DNA from: Flavobacterium nackdongense
GTDB lineage: Bacteria; Bacteroidota; Bacteroidia; Flavobacteriales; Flavobacteriaceae
Direction: 5' to 3'
Assembly (NCBI RefSeq): GCF_004355225.1
Contig: NZ_CP037933.1
Coordinates: forward strand, 186,001 to 250,000
Length of the DNA: 64,000 nt
Part shown: positions 1 through 8,941 of the stretch, in pieces
How positions within the stretch are numbered: the first letter of the stretch is position 1
Layout of the letters: each line of letters begins with the position of its first letter
Program-made: the position numbers and the translations under genes
The notes under the pieces: generated by a model
Seen by the model: only the letters and a program-made list of their open reading frames with translations
Told to the model about the DNA's origin: nothing
Databases searched by the model: none

Positions 1-2673
1 ACCGGTGCGGTTGGAATGGTAAAAGGAGCCGATTTGAACAAACGTTCTGTAGTTTCGTTATCTACGGCTTTGCAAGGAACAATAGCGGGTGTTACCGTAC
101 AACAAGGTTCTGGTGAGCCTGGAGCTGATGGTTCGAGCATTCGAATTAGAGGATTAGGTTCTTATAAGGCCGGGCTTTCTCCATTGGTTTTGGTGGATGG
201 CATCGAAATGGATATCAACCAAGTCGATATGAATGCAGTAGAATCGGTTTCTGTATTGAAAGATGCTGCATCGGCATCTATCTATGGTTCTAGAGCTTCA
301 AACGGGGTGGTCTTGATTACGACCAAAAGAGGAAAAGAGGGTAAACTTAAGGTATCATTTGATATGTATTCTACTATCCAAACACCTACCAATATGCCAA
401 AGGTTCTGAGAGCTGCCGATTTTCTTCAGGCGGAGCTGAACTCTTTAGAAAATGCAGGAATTGTCATTCCAGCTGACCAAAGAGCTCAAAGAGAACAAAT
501 GATTTTTGATCAAAGAACCTACAAACCAGACAATTGGAATCGATACGATACCGATTGGAAAAATGCTACCATAAAAAACACTGCTTTACTAACGAATTAC
601 AGTTTTGCACTTTCAGGGGGTAATAAAGATTTTAAATATTCTGGGACTATTTCAGCCTTAGACCAAGGCGGGTTAATCGAAACCAATAACTTTAAACGTC
701 TTAACATCAGAGTAAATACAGATGCTTTTATTAGACCTTGGTTGAAATTCAGCAACGAAATTTCCTATAGAGTTTCAGATCAATTAACGCCGGGAATTTC
801 ATCACCAAAAGCAATTATCAATAAATCATTGTATATGCTACCCACCTTATCTGCCGTTACAGAACTGGATGGCTATTGGGGCTATGGTAAAAACGGAGAC
901 AATCCGGTAGCCAATGCAGCTGCTTCAGGTTCAAGAACTGTAAAACGACCTGAATTGTTGTTCAATGCAACGCTTACGGCTACTCCTATCAAAGATTTAG
1001 AAATATTGGGCCAATACAGTTATAGAAAAACGGAATCGAGAGGGACTTATATTACAACCCCTTATTTTACCTCTTTGAGAGGAGTGTACCTAGGGGCTTT
1101 TCCCGGCACAGATGGCGTAAGTGAAACTTGGGCGCAAACGGTTCGTAATTTTATTAGAGGTCAGGTTTCCTATGCAAAAGACTTTGGTTTGAGTAAAACA
1201 AAAATACTGGTAGGTACCCAAGTCGAAGACAATTTGAACACTGACTTTAGTGCTTCAAAAAACTTATTCGAATTGGATCGTTATTACTTAGATAATGGAG
1301 ATGCAAAAACAGCTACGGCTAGCGGAGGCGCTTCCAATTGGGCTATGGCATCTTTTTACGGAAGATTTAATTATGATTATGACGATAAATATCTTTTTGA
1401 AGCAACTGGTCGTTATGACGGTTCATCCCGATTTACGGAAGGAAATGTATGGGGATTTTTCCCATCAGTTTCGGCGGGATGGGTAGTGAGCAAAGAAAAA
1501 TTTATGGAATCGATAGAAAATTATGTGAGCTTTTTTAAATTGAGAGCTTCGTATGGTCTTCTTGGAAATCAAGAAATTGGGAATTATCCTTACGCTACAT
1601 CAATTGACCCCGGTTACAGTTACTGGATAGATAAACAAGTGGCTACAGGAGTAGCACAAACTACTTTGGCTAATCCAGATGTCACTTGGGAGAAATCGCA
1701 ACAAGTCAATTTTGGTTTGGATGCTTCGTTTTTTAATAGAAAATTAGCCGTTACTTTCGATTATTATATCAAAGATGTTTATGATATGTTAATAGATTAT
1801 CCTTTACCCTATTATGTTGGTTTAAATCCTGGAAACACTAATGGTGGTGATATGCAAAACAAAGGGTGGGAAACTAACTTGACTTATAAGGGGAAAATTG
1901 GCGAATTTAACTTTGGTATTACCGGAACCTTGAGTAACAATGAAAATGAAGTAACTAAACTTTACGGATTTTTCCCAAATAGAGCACTAACAGTAGGTTA
2001 TCCACAAAATGGAATTTGGGGCTATAAGACCGATGGATATTATGTTGATGCCAATGATGTGGCTAATTCACCAAGATTATCGAATTCAGCCAAACCAGGC
2101 TATGTGAAATATGTGAAAATGGATCCAAGTGGAGCAAATCCTACTATAATTGGAGAGAGTGATAAAGTGTACTTAGGGGATCCTTTCCCACATTTCGAGT
2201 ACGGATTGAATTTAACGGCGAATTATAGTAATTTTGACTTAACGGTGTTTTTTCAAGGAGTGGGAGAACGAAAAGTAATGATGAGCGGAATAGGTGTTAG
2301 ACCTTTCTTTAACGGTTCTAATCTTTTTACACATCAATTGGATTCTTGGACGCCAGAAAATCAAGATGCCGAATACCCAATATTAGTGCCAGAAGCCAAC
2401 TCAGCTGATAATTTTGTCACTTCCGACAAATGGGTGCAAGATGGAGCTTATTTGAGATTGAAAAACGTGGTTTTAGGCTATAGTATGCCAAAATCATTTT
2501 TAGATAAAACAAAATTAGACGGTGCTCGATTTTACCTGAGCGGACAAAATTTATTTACGATCAGTAAATTCTTTAGTGGGTATGATCCGGAAGTAAATTA
2601 TGGAGGTAGCCTTGGAGGTGAATTTTACCCTATAATGCAGACGTTTACATTTGGTGCTAACTTTAAATTTTAA
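1..2673 (+). CDS. SusC-like TonB-dependent outer-membrane receptor (5' partial)
   Basis: The reading frame is open from base 1, so the start codon, signal peptide and N-terminal carboxypeptidase-regulatory-like domain lie outside the window; the ATG at 16 is internal. About 890 residues are visible. The plug domain comes first, with the family hallmarks IRIRGLGS, LVLVDGIEM, ESVSVLKDAA and YGSRASNGVVLITTKRG within the first 120 residues. The rest is the beta-barrel, ending in a phenylalanine (GANFKF) as barrel proteins do. SusC proteins import oligosaccharides across the outer membrane using TonB energy and are capped by a SusD lipoprotein, whose gene starts 4 bases downstream. The following GH92 and GH20 genes suggest a mannose/GlcNAc-containing glycan. 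The family is certain; the substrate is inferred. Confidence 0.95.
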   Translation, partial: TGAVGMVKGADLNKRSVVSLSTALQGTIAGVTVQQGSGEPGADGSSIRIRGLGSYKAGLSPLVLVDGIEMDINQVDMNAVESVSVLKDAASASIYGSRASNGVVLITTKRGKEGKLKVSFDMYSTIQTPTNMPKVLRAADFLQAELNSLENAGIVIPADQRAQREQMIFDQRTYKPDNWNRYDTDWKNATIKNTALLTNYSFALSGGNKDFKYSGTISALDQGGLIETNNFKRLNIRVNTDAFIRPWLKFSNEISYRVSDQLTPGISSPKAIINKSLYMLPTLSAVTELDGYWGYGKNGDNPVANAAASGSRTVKRPELLFNATLTATPIKDLEILGQYSYRKTESRGTYITTPYFTSLRGVYLGAFPGTDGVSETWAQTVRNFIRGQVSYAKDFGLSKTKILVGTQVEDNLNTDFSASKNLFELDRYYLDNGDAKTATASGGASNWAMASFYGRFNYDYDDKYLFEATGRYDGSSRFTEGNVWGFFPSVSAGWVVSKEKFMESIENYVSFFKLRASYGLLGNQEIGNYPYATSIDPGYSYWIDKQVATGVAQTTLANPDVTWEKSQQVNFGLDASFFNRKLAVTFDYYIKDVYDMLIDYPLPYYVGLNPGNTNGGDMQNKGWETNLTYKGKIGEFNFGITGTLSNNENEVTKLYGFFPNRALTVGYPQNGIWGYKTDGYYVDANDVANSPRLSNSAKPGYVKYVKMDPSGANPTIIGESDKVYLGDPFPHFEYGLNLTANYSNFDLTVFFQGVGERKVMMSGIGVRPFFNGSNLFTHQLDSWTPENQDAEYPILVPEANSADNFVTSDKWVQDGAYLRLKNVVLGYSMPKSFLDKTKLDGARFYLSGQNLFTISKFFSGYDPEVNYGGSLGGEFYPIMQTFTFGANFKF

Positions 2674-2677
2674 GAAA

Positions 2678-4516
2678 ATGAAATTAATTAAAAAAACGAT
2701 AATAGGATTAAGCCTTTTAGCAGGCTTTGCATCTTGTGAGGATTATTTAGATAAAGAACCCTTAAGCGAATATTTGTCTTCTAATTTTTATAATAATGAA
2801 GCGGCAATCAAACAAGGTACAAATGGAGTCTATCAAGGAATGTATATGGAAAGCAGTCTTTTGCCTTTTTGTACACTGTATGATATGTACACTCCGATGG
2901 GTATCGAAAGATCAGACAATAGTAGTATTGGAGTAGGGAATATCCAATTGGAATCTAGTTTTGTGGTAGAAGGGCAATGGGCAAGATTTTACACAGGTGT
3001 TGCCCGATGTAATAACGTTTTAGAAGGTTCGGCTCCTTATCTTGGGGAATTGAGCGACAAGGCAAAACAGTATTTGGCCGAAGTAAAAGTAGTAAGAGCG
3101 ATGCATTATCATTATCTGATTTCGCTTTATGGTGATGTTCCTTACTTTACAAAATCAGTTACAGAGGAAGAACAAAAAAGCATTGCAAGAACACCTTGGA
3201 ATGAAATTGCTGATAATCTAATACAAGATTTGGATGATGCTAGTGCTTTTTTACCGTGGCAAACTAATGAATTAGGACGTGTTGATAAATCCTTTGCACT
3301 AGGTCTAAAAGCCAGAATCGCTCTTTATGCCGGTTCTTGGCACAAAGAAGGTTTTGGAAAATCAGGAATCAAAGATGCTGCCAAAGCCGCTGTTTATTTT
3401 GACATCGCTGCCAAAACTGCGCAAAAAATTATCGCGGAGTCTGGAAGATCATTAAATCCTAATTTTAATGACTTGTTTACAAGAGCAGGACAACTTACAG
3501 CTGCTTCTAAAAAAGAAAACATTTTAGGAATTGCCTATTCGGATCAAGCTTCAAGAAAATACCACTACCAATCTTTTGGGGAAATTGCTAGAACAGCCGG
3601 AGGACAATCAGGTCGTTTTCCAACCCAATTATTAGTAGATACCTACGAAATGGCTAACGGAAAAAGAATTGATGAACCCGGTTCAGGATACGATCCCAAG
3701 AATCCTTTTGCCAATAGAGATCCACGTTTGAAAATGTCTATTTATACCCATAAAGACAGGATTATTTCTAATAATGGTGGGGTGAAATTGAACATCGTAA
3801 TGGAATTGTATAACCCACAAACCTTATCCTACGATGCCTTAGGAAATTCAAAACTAATTTCCAACCTTGACTATACAGGTTCTGTAGCGCAGTTCGGTTA
3901 CATCCAGAGTGGAGTAGGCTATTTGTGGAAAAAATACAACTTTTTTGATGATGAAATTGTATCTGAGCCTACTTATAATATTTTGTTGATGCGTTATGCT
4001 GAAATCTTATTGATGTATGCTGAAGCCAAAATCGAATTGAATCAAATAGATGGTAGTGTAAGAAGTGCGATTAATGAAGTGCGAACCAGAGCAGGAATGC
4101 CTAGTACCACTTTAACAGACCCAATCAAATTAAGACAATTGGTGCGTAGAGAACGAAAAGTCGAATTGGCTAGAGAATCGGGTTTGCATTTCTTCGATAT
4201 GAGAAGATGGAGAACAGGAGCCTTAGAAAATGCCGAAAAAACCTATGGCTTCCCAATTGCTACTGGCGTTACTGCAACCAATTTCCCTGATGGCTACACC
4301 CAAGTTACTCCTGATATGGTGCCTAGTTATGGAGCAGCAGGTTCAGCAAGAGATTTGAATGATTTGGCTTTATATGCTGCTTATGGATCGAAATTGCGTC
4401 AAAGAGATGCCGACAGACCTAAAAACTGGGATGATAAATTCTATTTGTGGCCAATACCTCAAACCGAAAGAAACAAAGCGCCTTGGCTCACTCAAAACGA
4501 AGGCTACGGTCAATAA
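2678..4516 (+). CDS. SusD/RagB-family nutrient-binding lipoprotein
   Basis: This is a 612-residue cell-surface lipoprotein that forms the lid on the preceding SusC barrel. The ATG at 2678 is chosen over the upstream TTG at 2651 because it starts directly at the signal peptide (MKLIKKTIIGLSLLAG) with a lipobox FASC and the lipidated Cys at residue 20. The TTG start would overlap the susC end. SusD features are the early EDYLDKEPLSEY segment, a helical TPR-like core with RYAEILLMYAEAKIEL, and RRERKVELARESGLHFFDMRRW near the C-terminus. The 4-base gap to susC indicates tight co-transcription. The substrate is not readable from the sequence. Confidence 0.96.
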   Translation: MKLIKKTIIGLSLLAGFASCEDYLDKEPLSEYLSSNFYNNEAAIKQGTNGVYQGMYMESSLLPFCTLYDMYTPMGIERSDNSSIGVGNIQLESSFVVEGQWARFYTGVARCNNVLEGSAPYLGELSDKAKQYLAEVKVVRAMHYHYLISLYGDVPYFTKSVTEEEQKSIARTPWNEIADNLIQDLDDASAFLPWQTNELGRVDKSFALGLKARIALYAGSWHKEGFGKSGIKDAAKAAVYFDIAAKTAQKIIAESGRSLNPNFNDLFTRAGQLTAASKKENILGIAYSDQASRKYHYQSFGEIARTAGGQSGRFPTQLLVDTYEMANGKRIDEPGSGYDPKNPFANRDPRLKMSIYTHKDRIISNNGGVKLNIVMELYNPQTLSYDALGNSKLISNLDYTGSVAQFGYIQSGVGYLWKKYNFFDDEIVSEPTYNILLMRYAEILLMYAEAKIELNQIDGSVRSAINEVRTRAGMPSTTLTDPIKLRQLVRRERKVELARESGLHFFDMRRWRTGALENAEKTYGFPIATGVTATNFPDGYTQVTPDMVPSYGAAGSARDLNDLALYAAYGSKLRQRDADRPKNWDDKFYLWPIPQTERNKAPWLTQNEGYGQ

Positions 4517-4526
4517 AACAGTTGGT

Positions 4527-4558
4527 TTTTCAGGAGAAAATCGACGTTCTCCTGAAAA
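4527..4558 (+). terminator. Perfect hairpin after susD (attenuator or mRNA-stabilising stem)
   Basis: The arms TTTTCAGGAGAA and TTCTCCTGAAAA pair perfectly over 12 bp around an 8-base loop. It lies 10 bases after the susD stop and 44 bases before the next gene. The right arm is followed by AATTAATTGTTTTT rather than a clean U-tract, so it may attenuate transcription or stabilise the susCD transcript rather than fully terminate. Confidence 0.6.
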
Positions 4559-4602
4559 TTAATTGTTTTTGAAAACTTAAATAAAATATAAAAATTAAAA
4601 AT

Positions 4603-6423
4603 ATGAAAAAAGTATTTTACATCCTATTCAGTCTTTTTGTACTCTCTTCTTGCGAGGTGAGTTATCTGGACGACCGAGCCTACGAGCCTGCCAAAATTGT
4701 AGCAGTCAAAATCGATAATGCTCTTTATACTATTGCAAATACGGGTACTAAAGAAGCGAAAGTAGTTCTTAAACCTGGTGTTAATCTTACAGCCTTGAAA
4801 ACTGAGATTTTAGTAGCCAATGGCGAACTACTCAATTTTGAAAATGGAGTGCCTCATGATTTATCGAAACCTATTGATATTCAGATTAAAGGTAAAGATG
4901 GAGCTACAAGTACCTGGAAAATGATTGTTCAATCTCCGCCATTGTTAGTGAGTTTAGATGTGGTGGGATTACCGCTATCAAAAGATAAAATCAATTTTGG
5001 AAAAACGACCATTATCGTGCAGGTTCCTGTGGGAACTGATATTACAAATTTAGCTGTTTCCTACGGATTTTTGAATGGTACTATGACCAATTTTATCAAT
5101 GGAACACCAAAAGATTACACCGTTTCTCCATCAAAACCACCCTTCAAATTATTGGTTTTAGGTGCCGATGGAACTACTACTTATCCGTACGATGTGATCT
5201 TTACATCCGATGCCGTGGGACCAGCCCAAATTAAAGGAATGGTAATCAATGGAGACACTACTTCAGAGATGTTAATCATTGACGCTGCCAAAAATATCGT
5301 TCAACCGGTAGTTCCTTATTTGACTGCTTTTAATGATGCAACGATCCAATTGATAACCGGTTTCGGTAACGTAGTTGATCCAGGATTCAAAACGACCAAT
5401 GTCGATTTATTGAAAAGTATTAAAGTGAAAATTACCGGCACAAATGGTGTTGAAACAGAATTCACTATTATGAATCCTTTAATTAGCAATACGCCACTAT
5501 TAGAAAAATCGCACGCTTCCTTTAATTTTGCTGCCAATGCTGGTTCTTCTGCCGCTTGGAGTGGAAATAATATTGTGATTGCTACCAATGCGATGAATGC
5601 AGGAGCAACGCCAGTTTTGGGAATCAATGCCTATGACTTGGCTGGAAATTATTTGAATGGACTTGCTAAAACAGGTACTAATTTTGATGGTGGAGCCGTA
5701 ACAGGAATTCGTAAGTGTGCCACCGATAATGATGGTAAAATACTTGGCGTACAATTGGGCGCTGGGGCAGGATCAACAACGACGCTTTCTATCTTCAAAT
5801 GGAATTCCATTACCGATCCTGCACCAACGGCTTATATCACCTACACGCAAACCAGTCTTGGATTAGCGTATGCACCAAGAAGTGCGGGTATCAATATCTC
5901 GGGTTCCTTAGACGGAAACGCCACTATTACAGTTCCAATTTCGGGAAAAACAGACGTATTTGTTTGGACCGTGACCAATGGGGTTTTAAATCCAACGCCT
6001 GTAGCTAAGGCATTTCCTTATGCTGCAGCCGGTAACTATTATAGTGTGCAACCTACTGAAGACGGTTTTGTAGGAGCTGCAACTGGTGTCAATTTTAATG
6101 GTGTCAATTTGATGGGTACTTCTCTTACCGAAAGCGCTAAGATTTCGGGTGCTGCCACTTCCGATGCCAAAACCATTACCTATAAAGGAAGAAAATACAT
6201 TGCTTATGTCGCATTTGTAAATAGTAAACACGTGTTTAGAATTATAGATTATACAACACCGAATACGTATTCTTTAGAAAATCCAATTATGAACATAACG
6301 GGAGCTACGGTTGGAAATGGTAATATAACGGTAGATGCTGATTTTAAAGTGATCAACAACAAACTTCACGTCTTGTTTTATGGAACAAATGACAGATTAG
6401 CGGTTTATAAATTAGAACAATAA
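4603..6423 (+). CDS. Surface glycan-binding lipoprotein candidate, DUF5018-like domains
   Basis: A 606-residue lipoprotein: the signal peptide MKKVFYILFSLFVLSSC places the lipidated Cys at residue 17. Residues about 30-300 look like two or three Ig-like units of DUF5018 type, with repeated patterns such as LLNFENGVPHDLSKPI and MTNFINGTPKDYTVSPS. Residues about 300-606 are Gly/Asn/Thr-rich and beta-strand-like, possibly a propeller or lectin module. A gene directly after susCD that encodes a lipoprotein with no catalytic motif is the usual place for a surface glycan-binding protein (SusE/F or SGBP role), which would hold the polymer at the cell surface. The family assignment is from pattern recognition only; the binding role is inferred from context. 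Confidence 0.7.
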   Translation: MKKVFYILFSLFVLSSCEVSYLDDRAYEPAKIVAVKIDNALYTIANTGTKEAKVVLKPGVNLTALKTEILVANGELLNFENGVPHDLSKPIDIQIKGKDGATSTWKMIVQSPPLLVSLDVVGLPLSKDKINFGKTTIIVQVPVGTDITNLAVSYGFLNGTMTNFINGTPKDYTVSPSKPPFKLLVLGADGTTTYPYDVIFTSDAVGPAQIKGMVINGDTTSEMLIIDAAKNIVQPVVPYLTAFNDATIQLITGFGNVVDPGFKTTNVDLLKSIKVKITGTNGVETEFTIMNPLISNTPLLEKSHASFNFAANAGSSAAWSGNNIVIATNAMNAGATPVLGINAYDLAGNYLNGLAKTGTNFDGGAVTGIRKCATDNDGKILGVQLGAGAGSTTTLSIFKWNSITDPAPTAYITYTQTSLGLAYAPRSAGINISGSLDGNATITVPISGKTDVFVWTVTNGVLNPTPVAKAFPYAAAGNYYSVQPTEDGFVGAATGVNFNGVNLMGTSLTESAKISGAATSDAKTITYKGRKYIAYVAFVNSKHVFRIIDYTTPNTYSLENPIMNITGATVGNGNITVDADFKVINNKLHVLFYGTNDRLAVYKLEQ

Positions 6424-6432
6424 ATAACTTTC

Positions 6433-6466
6433 AGAGCGGCTTTGGCTGTTGTGGCAATGCCGCTCT
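6433..6466 (+). terminator. Hairpin terminator-like element
   Basis: The arms AGAGCGGC and GCCGCTCT form a perfect GC-rich 8-bp stem around an 18-base loop, followed by TTATTAAA. It sits between the surface-binding lipoprotein gene and the GHL10 gene. The U-tract is short, so termination is probably partial. Confidence 0.5.
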
Positions 6467-6485
6467 TTATTAAAAATTGATACTT

Positions 6486-7625
6486 ATGAAAAAGATTTTA
6501 ATGTTAGTTTCCGTACTGGTTATTTCTTGTACAACTTATGAAACACCACCAACTGTTAGTCCAAATCCAAAACCAGAAGTGGTAAAAGGAATCAAAGGAG
6601 TTTGGGTTACCAATGTGGCTTCAACAGCTTTGAACTCGCTTGCCAACATTAAAGAAACGGTGCAAACCTGCAAAAAGTCAGCAATGACCGATATTTATGT
6701 GGTGGTTTGGAATAAAGGTAGAACTTTGTATCCAAGTGAAATTATGAACAAAGAATTCGGAATTCCTATTATGGAAAGTTTCGCCGGAAGAGATCCTCTA
6801 CTCGAAATGATTACCGAAGCACACAAAGAAAAACTCAAAGTCCACGCTTGGTTTGAGTATGGTTTTTCTTCCTCCAATACCAATATTGCGGGTCCAGATG
6901 TTATTCTTGATAAATATCCAGCTTGGGCTGCCAGAGATGCCAGCAAAGCCATTTTGGTTTCGAGCGGTGGTTTCAAATGGATGAATGGAATCAATCCTGA
7001 CGTTCAAAATTTTATAAAATCATTGGTGCTAGAAGTGGTGAAAAAATATGAAGTCGATGGGGTTCAAGGAGATGATAGATTGCCTGCAATGCCAGTAAAA
7101 GGAGGCTATGACGATTACACAGTACAATTGTATAAAACCGAAAATGGTGGAGTTGCGCCTCCTGCAAACGAAAACACTACCGCTTGGATTGACTGGAGAA
7201 CCAATAAATTAACAGATTTTCTAGGGGTTTTATACAAAGCGGTAAAAGCCGTAAAACCTAATGTAATAGTTTCTTCTGCTCCAACAGTTTCACCTTGGGG
7301 AAAACAAAACTATTTGCAAGATTGGCCAACTTGGTTGGACAAAAAATATTGTGATTATGTGATTCCACAATTGTACCGTTATGATATTGCCGGTTATGAG
7401 GCTACTTTGAAATCTCAAATCGCAGCCATCAAAAACAGTGGGGATAAAAATAAATTTTACGCTGGTGTATTGATTCAATCCGGAACTTGGAATGCCTCAA
7501 ATGAGTATGTGAATCAAATGGTCAACCTGAACAGAGCCAACGGAGTAGGTGGGGATTGCTTTTTCTTTTTTGAAGGTTTGAAATACAATTCCGAATATTT
7601 TACAAAAATTTATCCTACGAAATAA
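6486..7625 (+). CDS. Family 10 glycosylhydrolase-like lipoprotein (GHL10)
   Basis: A 379-residue predicted TIM-barrel glycosidase lipoprotein. The ATG at 6486 gives a clean signal peptide with lipidated Cys15 (VLVISC); the TTG at 6477 would only add three residues. GHL10 (DUF187) features are the opening GVWVTNVAS, LKVHAWFEYGF, the strand end VDGVQGDDRLPA near residues 190-201 with paired acids, and VIPQLYRYD near the C-terminus. The family is largely uncharacterised; in Bacteroidota it occurs in PULs and is thought to attack glycans from the barrel's C-terminal face. It is one gene of the PUL 1 series and may make an endo-cut or debranch the target. The exact reaction is unknown. Confidence 0.8.
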   Translation: MKKILMLVSVLVISCTTYETPPTVSPNPKPEVVKGIKGVWVTNVASTALNSLANIKETVQTCKKSAMTDIYVVVWNKGRTLYPSEIMNKEFGIPIMESFAGRDPLLEMITEAHKEKLKVHAWFEYGFSSSNTNIAGPDVILDKYPAWAARDASKAILVSSGGFKWMNGINPDVQNFIKSLVLEVVKKYEVDGVQGDDRLPAMPVKGGYDDYTVQLYKTENGGVAPPANENTTAWIDWRTNKLTDFLGVLYKAVKAVKPNVIVSSAPTVSPWGKQNYLQDWPTWLDKKYCDYVIPQLYRYDIAGYEATLKSQIAAIKNSGDKNKFYAGVLIQSGTWNASNEYVNQMVNLNRANGVGGDCFFFFEGLKYNSEYFTKIYPTK

Positions 7626-7666
7626 GTAGTTTATGGTTTTGGTTTTTAATTATGTAGAGTAAATCA

Positions 7667-7698
7667 GATTAGACAACTCCTTAAAAGTTGTCTAATCT
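7667..7698 (+). terminator. Perfect 13-bp hairpin terminator
   Basis: The arms AGATTAGACAACT (7667-7679) and AGTTGTCTAATCT (7686-7698) pair perfectly around a 6-base loop, followed by ATTTCT. It lies between the GHL10 gene and the L,D-transpeptidase-like gene, so PUL 1 may be read as two or more transcripts. Confidence 0.65.
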
Positions 7699-7716
7699 AT
7701 TTCTAAAACAAGCTTA

Positions 7717-8934
7717 ATGCGAATGAGTAAATTGGTAATCATATTTCTTTTTTTCGGTTGTATTGGTATTGGGTTTTCGCAATCCAATCCATTTCCCTTT
7801 GCTTCAAAACAAGCAAGAGAAAAGCTTTTGATTAAATTAAACGATTCGATTATTAACCCATCGGCCAACGATTTTTTAGCCAATAAAAGAATTAATTGGG
7901 AAAGTTACGCTTGGGCAACCGCTTATATTATTGATGAATCCAAACAAAACTTTGCCGTTTTAGAAAAAGCATTAAAAGAGTACAATCAACTCTCGAAATC
8001 CGATTTGCAAAAAGTATTCGGATCCGTTTTTGCCTGTTTTCCAAATCAGTTTGTACCTGAAATCAGAATTATTGCCAATGGCGAATCGGAGAATGAAAAG
8101 ATTTTTGCCACAGCTGTAAATTATTTAGCCCAGAACAAAGTTGAGGTAAAACAGCTCTTGGAATCTAAATTCAAGAACAGCAATCATCCGATTATTCAAG
8201 CCTTACGAAATCAATTTCAGCCAAATTACAATCCAATTTCGATAGCGGATTTAGAAAGTATCATTCGTTTTAACAAAGATAAAAAAAGCAAATTTTTATA
8301 TTCCATTCAACACCAAGATCGCAACAAAGTAGGCAAGGTTTTTATTCAAACGGAAAGCGGATTGTTGGTAAAAGAAAACGGAAAAGTGATATTCATTGAC
8401 CAATTGGCTCGCAGCGCCACGAATTTACCAATGTACATTACCAATGGGAATACACCCGTCGGCCTTTATAAAATTAATTCTTTGCATAAATCCGAAAATG
8501 TTTTTATTGGACCCAGCTTGGCTTTTGTTACTTTTTTGCCTTTTGAATGTGATGCTGCTACTTTTTTTAATTCGCCAACAACCAAATTTACTTTAGAAAA
8601 TTACCTAAGTTTTTTTCCAGCAACCCTTCAGAAAAACACACTTTTACAACAAACTTTCTGGGCCGGAAAAGCGGGTCGAACTGAAATTCATTTTCACGGC
8701 ACTACGATAGATCCAAATTTGTATATTGGCAAAGAATTTTACCCACAAACGCCTTCAATGGGTTGTTTGTGTGTTAATGAAACTTGGGATAAGCAGGGAA
8801 ATTTAATAGAAAGCGGCCAACAAAAATTAGTCAATACGTGGTTGAAAACACCCAATGAAAAAGGCTACGCTTATGTGCTGGAACTCCAAGAATCCGATTG
8901 GAAAACATTCGAAGAAAAAATGAATACATTATAA
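7717..8934 (+). CDS. Secreted L,D-transpeptidase-like (YkuD-type) cysteine protein
   Basis: A 405-residue protein with an N-terminal signal peptide (cleavage near GFSQSN; an ATG at 7723 is an alternative start). Residues about 25-200 are helical and unrecognised. Residues about 200-390 match the YkuD fold pattern: GLLVKENGKVIFID, then TPVGLYKI, then IHFHG with His327, then TPSMGCLCV with the presumed catalytic Cys350. In classical L,D-transpeptidases the last motif is S-x-G-C-[IV]-R; here the arginine is replaced by cysteine. The family cross-links or trims peptidoglycan through a Cys-His pair. Its place inside a glycan-degradation operon, 7 bases before the GH92 gene, is unexpected and suggests an acyl-transfer or peptidase role on glycopeptides, but that is inference. 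Fold moderately sure; function open. Confidence 0.65.
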   Translation: MRMSKLVIIFLFFGCIGIGFSQSNPFPFASKQAREKLLIKLNDSIINPSANDFLANKRINWESYAWATAYIIDESKQNFAVLEKALKEYNQLSKSDLQKVFGSVFACFPNQFVPEIRIIANGESENEKIFATAVNYLAQNKVEVKQLLESKFKNSNHPIIQALRNQFQPNYNPISIADLESIIRFNKDKKSKFLYSIQHQDRNKVGKVFIQTESGLLVKENGKVIFIDQLARSATNLPMYITNGNTPVGLYKINSLHKSENVFIGPSLAFVTFLPFECDAATFFNSPTTKFTLENYLSFFPATLQKNTLLQQTFWAGKAGRTEIHFHGTTIDPNLYIGKEFYPQTPSMGCLCVNETWDKQGNLIESGQQKLVNTWLKTPNEKGYAYVLELQESDWKTFEEKMNTL

Positions 8935-8941
8935 TTATACG

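Noticed and set aside
5316..6231. Minus-strand and alternate-frame open frames inside the DUF5018-like gene
   Set aside because: Shadows of a well-supported lipoprotein gene on the + strand.
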